Source of the DNA: CAZWCX01 sp964632945 | GTDB lineage: Bacteria > Planctomycetota > MHYJ01 > WSZJ01 > CAZWCX01 | Assembly (NCBI GenBank): GCA_964632945.1 | Contig: CAZWCX010000008.1 | Location: 43,560-107,559, forward strand | Length of the DNA: 64,000 bases | Direction: 5' to 3' | Shown: in pieces, positions 51,277 to 58,477 of the stretch | Layout of the letters: each line of letters starts with the position of its first letter | How positions within the stretch are numbered: the stretch's first letter is position 1 | Program-made: the position numbers and the translations under genes | The notes under the pieces: generated by a model | Database searches by the model: none | The model's input: only the letters and a program-made list of their open reading frames with translations | Told to the model about the DNA's origin: nothing

Positions 51277-51450
51277 TTTCCCTCCCGAGAATTCTCCGGG
51301 TCTTCCTGCCCCCCTCTGCAAGCGGCTCCCTGACCTCGTCTTGAGGTTTCACCCGCGATTCGGCCCGCGAGCACGGGGTTTGCGACCTCTTCCATCCGGT
51401 CTCGTTTCTCTTTCCCACTCGCGCGGACTGCGGTCCGGTCAGGAAGATGG

Positions 51451-51642
51451 ATGATTCCGCTGGTCAAGCCTCCGGTGTTGATGACGGCCGATGATCGGTG
51501 CGCCTACCGCGTCGCCCACAAGAGTTTCTGCCGCGTGTGCGCGTACCGCCCAACCTGCTGGTTCCTCGCCCAAGAGGGACTCTCCGGTGCCGAGGGCTCT
51601 CCCGGATTCGGGAAGCCCTCGGCGCCGGAACTTCCGGTCTGA
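51451..51642 (+). CDS. Possible small Cys-rich protein
   Basis: 63 residues from an ATG with AGGAAG four to five bases upstream. The middle has four Cys spaced C-x10-C-x2-C-x5-C (RCAYRVAHKSFCRVCAYRP, then TCWF), which could bind zinc or an Fe-S cluster, with aromatic residues around them. No known family comes to mind. The C-terminal third (EGSPGFGKPSAPELPV) is low complexity. It ends 38 bases before the vWA promoter. Short open frames are frequent in this GC-rich DNA, so I regard it as possible only because of the ribosome-binding site and Cys pattern. Confidence 0.35.
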   Translation: MIPLVKPPVLMTADDRCAYRVAHKSFCRVCAYRPTCWFLAQEGLSGAEGSPGFGKPSAPELPV

Positions 51643-51679
51643 GCCCGCCGTCACCGCCCGCGCCGGTGGATTCGTTTGG

Positions 51680-51708
51680 TTGATTCGTGGCGCGCGCAGG
51701 GATACCAT
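51680..51708 (+). promoter_or_regulatory. Promoter of the vWA gene
   Basis: TTGATT, 17 bases, TACCAT. The transcript would start near 51715, about 40 bases before the ATG at 51755, which has GGAGGGG upstream. Confidence 0.55.
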
Positions 51709-51754
51709 TCGCCCGTTCACGGTACTTCGATCCGTGTCCGTCGGAGGGGATTCC

Positions 51755-53578
51755 ATGCGTGTCGTCGCCGCGATCCTGCTCGTGCTCGCCCTCGGGGTGG
51801 TGCCGGCCGCCGCCCAGGGCACCGAACTCGAAATCGTCCTCGACTGCTCCGGGAGCATGATGGCCCCCGTGGGCGGGCGCGCTCGCATCACCATCGCCAA
51901 GGAAACCCTGCTGAACCTCCTCGAGAAGATTCCGGACGGGACGCGAGTCGGGCTGCGCGCCTATGCCCATCGGTACCCGGCCGGACAGGACGAGGAGTCC
52001 CGTAAGCGCAGCTGCATGGACACCGAACTCCTGGTCCCGATCGGGCCGATCCAGAAGGCGCTCATCCGCGAAAAGGTGGCCGCGCTCAAGTGCGTCGGCA
52101 TGACGCCGATCGCCTACTCCCTCGAGGTGGCGGCGGGGGACTTCACGCAGGGGGACGTCCAGCGCACGATCATCCTGCTCTCCGACGGCAAGGAGACCTG
52201 CGGGGGCGACTCCGTGGCGCTGCTCACGAAATTGAAGTCGCTCGGCTTCAAGGTCATGGTGCACGTGATCGGTTTCGACGTCGATGCCGCGACGGCGAGC
52301 GAGCTGAACGCCATCGCGGTGGCGGGCGGGGGCAAGTACTACGACGTGAAGAAGGCCGAACAGCTTGCCGAAGGCCTGCAGGACGCGGTGCAGCAGGCGA
52401 TCCCCGCCTTTCGGGCGAAGGATCAGCTCGTCTTCACGAGCTGGGTCGAGGCGGTCGGCGCGGAGGTGGTCGACGAGAAGGAGGGCCGCGTGACGCTCAA
52501 GCTCGCCGGCGGCAATCAGATCGAGGTCCCCGCGCATGCCTGCTTCGCCGCGCGGAAACTGCCGCCCGAGAAGTTCCAGGTCGGCACCGGCGTCCTCGCC
52601 ACGCAGGAGGCGGTCGGCGGCAAGCCCACCGTGCTCCACTACGGAACGATCCTCGAGTCGAAGGACAACAAGCTGCGGGTCTCCCTGCAGGGTCGGGATA
52701 CGCAGCTCTGGGTGCCCGCGGAGTTCGCCTACGAGATGCCGTGGCTGGACGAGCAAGGCGAAGCCGTCCCGCTCGAGGTGCACAAGTCGCCGAAGACGGA
52801 CAAGCCGGAGTGGGCCGCGGAGCAGATGCTGGCCGCCGGATACGATGGTGGCCAGTTCCACCCCTGGCGACAGGGTTTTCCGTGGGGCGTGACGCTCAAG
52901 GTTTCCGGGGAGCCCCGCGAGATCCGGCGCATCGGGCTGCTGCCCGCAATCAAGAACGCACTTCCCGTGGCCGCCGAATTGTACGTCGGAGGACCGACCG
53001 ACACGGGCTTCGCCTGGACGAGCGTCGGGATCCTCGAATTCGAAGACCATCATTACTGGCAGTTCTTCCGCTTCCCGCCCGTCAAGGCCCAATACGTCCA
53101 CGTCCGGTTTCTCAAGCCGTGGAAGCAGTACGTGACGCTCCGGCGCCTGCGGGTGTACGAGCAGGAAGGGACGATGGGCCGCCCGGTGAAGGAAAACCCG
53201 AATCCGCAGCCCCCGGTCGGCGAGGCCGGGGACGCCGAGAAGCGCGCCTCCGAAATGATCGTCGGCGAAGGGGAAGGCCGCTACCGGCGGATCAAGCTGC
53301 TCAAGCGGCAGGGGGAAGAGGTGCTGGGGCTGACCGCGGACGGCAAGAAGGTGACCGTGCCGGCGGCCCAGGCGTTCCCGCTGGAGCCGATCGACGTCGC
53401 CAAGGCGGAACTGGGCGACGACGTGCTGGTGAACGACGCGGCCACGGGCGGGGCGCAGGCGGACCTCTACGTGACGGCGGTCCTGACCGAGGTGTCGCCC
53501 AAGCAGGTGAAGATCCAGCTCGGGGCGAAGGAGTTCTCCGCGCCGCCGGACCAGATCTTCCGGGCGCCGAAGAAGTAG
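51755..53578 (+). CDS. Secreted von Willebrand factor A domain protein
   Basis: 607 residues with a signal peptide (about 1-21, ending PAAAQG). The vWA domain (about 24-215) has a complete metal-ion-dependent adhesion site: DCSGSM (D-x-S-x-S), the Thr in MTPIAYSL and LSDGKETCGGDS. The central part is beta-rich and contains a discoidin-like stretch (YVHVRFLKPWKQYVTLRRLRVYE, in part). The C-terminus holds two SH3-like repeats (EVLGLTADGKKVTVPAAQA). vWA domains bind proteins in a metal-dependent way outside the cell or in chaperone complexes. No partner is adjacent; ApbE follows after 270 bases with its own promoter. Confidence 0.85.
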   Translation: MRVVAAILLVLALGVVPAAAQGTELEIVLDCSGSMMAPVGGRARITIAKETLLNLLEKIPDGTRVGLRAYAHRYPAGQDEESRKRSCMDTELLVPIGPIQKALIREKVAALKCVGMTPIAYSLEVAAGDFTQGDVQRTIILLSDGKETCGGDSVALLTKLKSLGFKVMVHVIGFDVDAATASELNAIAVAGGGKYYDVKKAEQLAEGLQDAVQQAIPAFRAKDQLVFTSWVEAVGAEVVDEKEGRVTLKLAGGNQIEVPAHACFAARKLPPEKFQVGTGVLATQEAVGGKPTVLHYGTILESKDNKLRVSLQGRDTQLWVPAEFAYEMPWLDEQGEAVPLEVHKSPKTDKPEWAAEQMLAAGYDGGQFHPWRQGFPWGVTLKVSGEPREIRRIGLLPAIKNALPVAAELYVGGPTDTGFAWTSVGILEFEDHHYWQFFRFPPVKAQYVHVRFLKPWKQYVTLRRLRVYEQEGTMGRPVKENPNPQPPVGEAGDAEKRASEMIVGEGEGRYRRIKLLKRQGEEVLGLTADGKKVTVPAAQAFPLEPIDVAKAELGDDVLVNDAATGGAQADLYVTAVLTEVSPKQVKIQLGAKEFSAPPDQIFRAPKK

Positions 53579-53812
53579 GCCGCGGTCCGATCTTTACGGT
53601 CGTGGCATGGCGATCCCGGATGGAGCCGTGCCTTATCCGCGATGACGCCCGATTCCCCTCGGGCGTCGCCGGCGACTCGCTCGCCGGGCGCGGGAACCCG
53701 GGAACCCGGAGGGGATGCGGTCGCCGGGGAGCCGCCCGGTCGGGACCGGCCGGGGTCTCCTGCAGGCGCCGAAGTCCCGCCCTTCGCCGTCGATCGGCGA
53801 TCCCGCTTCATC

Positions 53813-53842
53813 TTGTCGCGCGGCCTTTCGGGTCGCTACACT
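53813..53842 (+). promoter_or_regulatory. Promoter of apbE, predicting a leaderless transcript
   Basis: TTGTCG, 18 bases, TACACT. Seven bases after the -10 is the A of the apbE ATG at 53849, and no ribosome-binding site is visible before it. Confidence 0.45.
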
Positions 53843-53848
53843 ATCGCC

Positions 53849-54862
53849 ATGTCCCTGACTCGCCGCCGATTTCTGGTTCTCCTGGCCGGCGCCGGCGCTT
53901 CCGGAATGGCCGTCGGGCGTTTCTTCCTGCCGGGATTGGAGCCGGCCCCCCACGCGCCGGCCGTCGCCCGGCGCGCGGCGCGCGCGTTCGGTGCCCGCGT
54001 GTCCCTGACCGTTCGCCACGCCGATGCGGCCGTCGCCGAGTCGGCGCTCGACGACGCCTTCGCGGCGCTCGAGCGGGTCGAGCGGGTCATGAGCCTCTAT
54101 CGCCCGGCGAGCGGGCTGTGTCGGCTCAACCGCGAAGGAGTGCTGGTCGACCCCGACCCATGGCTGTGCGCGGTGATCGATCGCGCGCTCCACTGGGCGG
54201 GCGCCACCGGCGGCGCGTTCGACCCGACCGTGCAGCCGCTCTGGGATGTCTACGCCGCCGCATCCGCGACGGGGCGGCTTCCGGACGCCGCGACGGTCGA
54301 AGCCGCCCGCGCACGCGTCGGCTGGCGGGACGTGTCCGTCTCTCCCGACCGGATCGCATTCGGACGGTCCGGAATGGCGGTGACGCTGAACGGCATCGCC
54401 CAGGGATTCGCCCTCGACCGCGCCGCGGAGGCGTTGCGCGCGCGCGGAGTGGCGCACGCGCTCCTCGATACCGGCGAGATCGGCGCCTTCGGTTCCCGGC
54501 CGACCGGAGACGCCTGGATCGCGGGCGTGCAGCACCCCCGGCGCGAGGATGCCTTCGTCGCGCTCGCGCGGATGGACGGCCGCTGCCTGGCGACCTCGGG
54601 GGACTATGAGACCTTCTTTACCCCCGATCGCGCGAGCCACCACATCGTCGATCCCGTCACCGGCCGTTCGCCGCACGGCCTCCAGGGCGTGACCGTCGCC
54701 GCACCGACCGGGATCGATGCCGACGCCCTCTCCACCGCGGTCTTCGTCCTGGGCGTCGACCGCGGCCTGGCCTGGCTTCGCTCGGTCCCCGGCGCCGACG
54801 CGTTGTGCGTGCGCGCGGACGGGAGCGTGGTCCGCACCCCCGGCTTTCCGGAGGTCGGATGA
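53849..54862 (+). CDS. apbE: ApbE-type FAD:protein FMN transferase
   Basis: 337 residues. The N-terminus is a Tat-type signal (TRRRFLVLLAGAGASG), so the enzyme is exported folded. ApbE transfers FMN from FAD to a Thr of a target protein. Family motifs are MSLYRPASGLCRLNR, GATGGAFDPTVQPLW, LNGIAQGFALDRAAE, LLDTGEIGAFG and a C-terminal HHIVDPVTGRSP, with the Mg-binding DADALSTAVFVLG. The gene directly downstream encodes an FMN-binding-domain protein with the acceptor motif, overlapping by four bases (ATGA), so its substrate is almost certainly that protein. Its promoter suggests a leaderless message. Confidence 0.94.
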   Translation: MSLTRRRFLVLLAGAGASGMAVGRFFLPGLEPAPHAPAVARRAARAFGARVSLTVRHADAAVAESALDDAFAALERVERVMSLYRPASGLCRLNREGVLVDPDPWLCAVIDRALHWAGATGGAFDPTVQPLWDVYAAASATGRLPDAATVEAARARVGWRDVSVSPDRIAFGRSGMAVTLNGIAQGFALDRAAEALRARGVAHALLDTGEIGAFGSRPTGDAWIAGVQHPRREDAFVALARMDGRCLATSGDYETFFTPDRASHHIVDPVTGRSPHGLQGVTVAAPTGIDADALSTAVFVLGVDRGLAWLRSVPGADALCVRADGSVVRTPGFPEVG

Positions 54863-55956
54863 TCCCGTTCCGCCTGGCCCTGCCCTGCCTGGTCGCCGCC
54901 TTCGCGGCCGGGGTGGTCTTCGCGCAGGGAAAAGCCCCCGCCGCCAAGACCCGCACGCGCCCCGAAATCGAGGCGCTCATCGACAAGGAGGGCAGGACTC
55001 CGCCGGCCTGGTGGAAGAAGGTCACGCTCAACTACCCCAGGTCGCTCGACCTCTCCTGGCCCGAACCGGCCCCGCCCGGGCCGTGGGACGCGCAGAAGAA
55101 CGTCGGCCAGTTCATCTGGAGCGTGATCAACGAGAACCCGCCCCGCTGGCAGGAGGGGCCCAAGTTCATCACCCACCTGATGACGGTCAACAAGGACGAC
55201 CCGCGCGTCGTCTTGCGGTGCATGGACGCCATGGGGCGGATGTATCACAACCTGCTCGAGGATTACCCGCGCGCCGCCTTCTGGTGGCGCAAGGCCGACT
55301 CCATGGATCCCTCCCGCGGAGCGAACATCGATCTCGCCGACTGCTACTGGAAACTCGGCTGCCGCGAGATGGCCGAAGAGATCCTGGCGCAGTTTTCCTC
55401 CGACGGCACGCGCCACGGCGCCGTGGTGAAACTGTGGGCCGACATGGGGGAGACCGACAAGGCCGTGAAACTCGGGGAGGAGATGGCCGCGCAGGGGCGG
55501 CCGGACATCGGCTTCCTCGTCGCCGGGGACGCCTGCCGACTGGCGGGGCGGTACGAGCCGGCGATGGACTACTACCGGAAGGCGGCCGCGACCACCCAGG
55601 GAACGCGCGACCTGCAGCGCAACGTCGATCGCGCCAGGGCGAGCCTCGAAGCGGTGCAACTGTTCGATGCGCTCGACTTGAAACGGGTGCCGAACGGGAC
55701 GTTCGTCGCGGAGAGCCTCGGATACGAGGCCCCGATCGAGGTGGAGGTCACGGTGGCCGGCCGCAAGATCGTCAAGGTCGAGGTCAGCCGCCACAAGGAG
55801 AAGCAGTTCTATTCCGCCCTCACCGACACCCCGCGACGGATCCTGGACAAGCAGAGCGTGAAAGGCGTGGACGCCACCACCGGCGCCACGATCACGTCGG
55901 AGGCGATCATCAACGCCACCGCGAAGGCGCTCGGGGGGAAGGGGAAGAAGAAGTAG
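54859..55956 (+). CDS. Secreted TPR-like protein with C-terminal covalent-FMN domain
   Basis: 365 residues. A signal peptide (about 1-22) is followed by a helical TPR-like region (about 90-270; DYPRAAFWWRKADSMDPSRG, GDACRLAGRYEPAMDYYRKA). The FMN-binding domain lies at about 275-360, as in NqrC/RnfG. Its acceptor motif is DATTGATITSEA (T-G-A-T), the last Thr of which carries FMN added by ApbE. A separate TPR-like region on an FMN-binding protein is unusual and may dock a partner. Its start overlaps the apbE stop. The NapH/NapG fusion downstream would deliver or accept its electrons. Confidence 0.85.
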   Translation: MIPFRLALPCLVAAFAAGVVFAQGKAPAAKTRTRPEIEALIDKEGRTPPAWWKKVTLNYPRSLDLSWPEPAPPGPWDAQKNVGQFIWSVINENPPRWQEGPKFITHLMTVNKDDPRVVLRCMDAMGRMYHNLLEDYPRAAFWWRKADSMDPSRGANIDLADCYWKLGCREMAEEILAQFSSDGTRHGAVVKLWADMGETDKAVKLGEEMAAQGRPDIGFLVAGDACRLAGRYEPAMDYYRKAAATTQGTRDLQRNVDRARASLEAVQLFDALDLKRVPNGTFVAESLGYEAPIEVEVTVAGRKIVKVEVSRHKEKQFYSALTDTPRRILDKQSVKGVDATTGATITSEAIINATAKALGGKGKKK

Positions 55957-56106
55957 GACCGGAGTCCGACGCATGCGGTCGGACCCCGTCCTCGACCGGA
56001 CCCGGCACGGGGCAGTCGTCCGGGACGGTCGGCCCGCGGCCCATGCCGGACCGAACAGGCGTGCCTGCGCATCGACCGGCGCGAAACCGCGTGTGCCGGA
56101 ATCGCC

Positions 56107-56135
56107 TTGTCCACGCTCCGTCGCCTCGCTAGAGT
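56107..56135 (+). promoter_or_regulatory. Possible promoter of the NapH/NapG fusion gene
   Basis: TTGTCC, 17 bases, TAGAGT. The -10 is moderate. The transcript would start near 56142, about 39 bases before the GTG at 56181. The gene could also be read through from apbE. Confidence 0.4.
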
Positions 56136-56180
56136 GGATCGCACCGACCTCCCCCGCGGATCCCGGCGCGAGGCCCTGTC

Positions 56181-58040
56181 GTGCGACTGGACTGGTTTCT
56201 CCCCTTCCTGCGCAAGCCCAAGAAGGGTGAAGCGCCGGCCGCCGCGTCCGTCGGCCTGGGCGGGTGGGTCGGTCCGCTGCGCCGGGTTCTCCCCGCGCCG
56301 CTCTTCTCCGACGCGACCGGCGCGAACCCGGGACGGCTGCGCCGCTGGCTCAAGCGCGTCGGCCCGTCCTGGCACTCCTCCCCCGTGCGACGTGCCGTGC
56401 AGGCGGGGGCGTTCGTCCTCTGGTGCGTGCTCTTCTTCTGGGTGTCCTGGCCGTACGGCGGCCGGCATTACGAAGAGACGCGCTCCGCGCGGGAGTTCGT
56501 CGACGCGGAACTCTTCCTCGCGCTCGATCCCCTCGTCGCCCTGTCGACGGCCCTGGCGGGAAAGACCTGGGTCTGGTCCCTGGTGTTCGCGGCGGCGATG
56601 CTCGGCTCGGGCGTGCTCATCCCGCGGGGCTTCTGCGGCTACCTCTGCCCGCTCGGGACCCTGATCGATCTCTTCGATTGGGCGGTCGGCCGGCGGGTGA
56701 CGCGCTTCCGCATCGAGAAGGACGGTGGGTGGGTCCACCTCAAGTACTACCTCCTCCTCGCCGTGATGGCCGCCGCGGCGGGCGGGGTCCTGCTCTCCGG
56801 CTTCGTGGCCGCCATCCCGGTCCTCACTCGCGGCCTGCTCTTCGTCCTCGAGCCGTTCCTCATCGGCACGCTCCGCGGCGGTCACCTGATCCCGCCCATG
56901 AACGCCGGACACTTCGTGTCGATCGCGCTCTTCGCGGCCGTCCTCGCCATGGGGCTCTGGCGTCCGCGATTCTGGTGTCGCTACGTCTGCCCGAGCGGCG
57001 CGCTGCTTTCCGTCGGCAACCTGGCCCGGGCCACCGAGCGCAAGGTCGAGTCGACCTGCATCCACTGCAACAAGTGCATCGAGATCTGCCCGTTCGATGC
57101 CATCAAGGCGGACTTCACCACGCGCACGCTCGACTGCACGCTGTGCCAGTCGTGCGGGGGCGTGTGTCCGACCTACGCCATCAAGTTCGTCGGCCGCTGG
57201 GACCAATCGGCGCTCAAGGCCGAGGAGGAGCCGCCGACGAGCGAAGTCGCGCTGTCGCGCCGGGGCTTCCTGGGAGCGGCGGCGGCCGGGGCGGCGGCGG
57301 CGGCGGCGGGCGTATTGCCGCTCGCGACCTCCGCCGCCGCGGCGGCGACGCCGCCGATCCGTCCCCCGGGGAGCGTGCCGGAACCGGACTTCCTCCAGCT
57401 CTGCATCCGTTGCGAGGCGTGCGTCAAGGCCTGCCCGAACAACGTCCTGCACTCGATGGGTTTCGCGGGGGGATGGAATTCCCTCTGGACCCCCGAGGCC
57501 GTGCCCAACTTCGCCGGCTGCGAGCCGTCGTGCAACAACTGCGGCCAGGTCTGTCCCACGGGCGCGATCCGCGCCCTGCCGCTCGAGGAGAAGGCCGCCG
57601 CGCGCATGGGCCTGGCCGTGGTCGACGAGGTCACCTGCCTCCCGTTCGCCGGCCGGGAGGCCTGCCAGATGTGCGTCGACGAGTGCGACGCCGCCGGCTA
57701 TCACGCGATCGAGTTCCTGCGCGTCCACGCCGAGGTCGACGAGGCGGGAGCCCCGGTCGAGGGAAGCGGGTTCGTCGCGCCCGTCGTCCTCGCCGACCGC
57801 TGCGTCGGCTGTGGGCTTTGCCAGACGCGCTGCTGGGGGATCAACGTGGTGGAGAAGCGCCTGCTGGCCGACACGGCGATCGCCGTTTTCGCGGGCGCGG
57901 GCAAGGAGGACCGGATCTTTTCCGGGTCGTACCTCACCCTGCGCGCGCAGGAGAAACAGGGGCGCGAGGAGGAACGGGCGCGGCGCAACGCCGAGGCCGG
58001 GGTGAGCGACGATTACCTGCCCGACTTCCTCGATAAGTGA
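56181..58040 (+). CDS. Ferredoxin-type membrane electron-transfer protein, NapH-NapG fusion
   Basis: 619 residues. The N-terminal half is NapH/FixG-like: membrane helices (about 70-95, 125-150, 190-215, 245-265) with FCGYLCPLG and WCRYVCPSG, then two 4Fe-4S motifs (CIHCNKCIEICP and CTLCQSCGGVCP). The second half, from about 355, begins with a Tat-like sequence (SRRGFLGAAAAGAAA) and is NapG-like with four more cluster motifs (CIRCEACVKACP, CNNCGQVCP, CQMCVDECD, CVGCGLCQTRC). In nitrate-reductase systems NapH and NapG are separate quinol-oxidising and periplasmic Fe-S proteins. The GTG at 56181 has GAGG eight bases upstream. With apbE and the FMN protein it forms a quinol-to-flavin electron pathway. 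Confidence 0.9.
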   Translation: MRLDWFLPFLRKPKKGEAPAAASVGLGGWVGPLRRVLPAPLFSDATGANPGRLRRWLKRVGPSWHSSPVRRAVQAGAFVLWCVLFFWVSWPYGGRHYEETRSAREFVDAELFLALDPLVALSTALAGKTWVWSLVFAAAMLGSGVLIPRGFCGYLCPLGTLIDLFDWAVGRRVTRFRIEKDGGWVHLKYYLLLAVMAAAAGGVLLSGFVAAIPVLTRGLLFVLEPFLIGTLRGGHLIPPMNAGHFVSIALFAAVLAMGLWRPRFWCRYVCPSGALLSVGNLARATERKVESTCIHCNKCIEICPFDAIKADFTTRTLDCTLCQSCGGVCPTYAIKFVGRWDQSALKAEEEPPTSEVALSRRGFLGAAAAGAAAAAAGVLPLATSAAAAATPPIRPPGSVPEPDFLQLCIRCEACVKACPNNVLHSMGFAGGWNSLWTPEAVPNFAGCEPSCNNCGQVCPTGAIRALPLEEKAAARMGLAVVDEVTCLPFAGREACQMCVDECDAAGYHAIEFLRVHAEVDEAGAPVEGSGFVAPVVLADRCVGCGLCQTRCWGINVVEKRLLADTAIAVFAGAGKEDRIFSGSYLTLRAQEKQGREEERARRNAEAGVSDDYLPDFLDK

Positions 58041-58477
58041 GGATCCCGGCCTACTCCGTCCGGAACGCCTCCGACGCTTCAGGAGGAAGGTGGAGAGAAA
58101 GCGGCGCCGACGTACGCCGGCGGGCCCGCGGGGGGACGACCGGGGCCGGGGAGGAGAGCGGTTGCGGCAGCGACCGCAACCGCGGTCCCGTCGGCGGCCG
58201 GCTTCTCGAGCCGGGTGCAGTCGCGGCCGATCCGGATGCAGGGGAACCGGGTGGTCCTCGCGGCGCACAACCGCTTCACGGCCCGCGCCGTTGAGTACAC
58301 GGTGCGGGGAAGTTGCAATCTACGGTCATGGCGGCCGCGGGGGACGCTCTGGCTCCCCTTCTTCGGCCCGGGGACGCTTGCGATCGGCGGGCTCTCGCCC
58401 GGCCCGTGGCTTCCTTCCACGCTCCCGCGGTACGGAAAACTCCCGGGAGCCGTAGGTGGCGATGGACGCGGCGCGGG
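58041..58477. other. 437-base convergent region
   Basis: It lies between the NapH/NapG fusion (ends 58040) and the spermidine-synthase-like gene (ends 58478). It contains the strong hairpin listed at 58158-58183. Short open frames on both strands have no start signal or recognisable product; I call none of them. Confidence 0.5.
58158..58183 (+). terminator. Perfect 10-base inverted repeat, possible terminator
   Basis: GCGGTTGCGG and CCGCAACCGC around a 6-base loop (CAGCGA). Symmetrical, it could work on either strand between the convergent genes. There is no T tract next to it. Confidence 0.4.

Larger units (their letters stand above)
51255..51754. other. Intergenic region with repeat copy 2 and a possible small gene
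   Basis: 500 bases between the SEC-C and vWA genes. It holds the second 16-base repeat (51261-51276), the possible small Cys-rich gene (51451-51642) and the vWA promoter (51680-51708). The rest (about 51280-51440) shows no gene. Confidence 0.5.
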
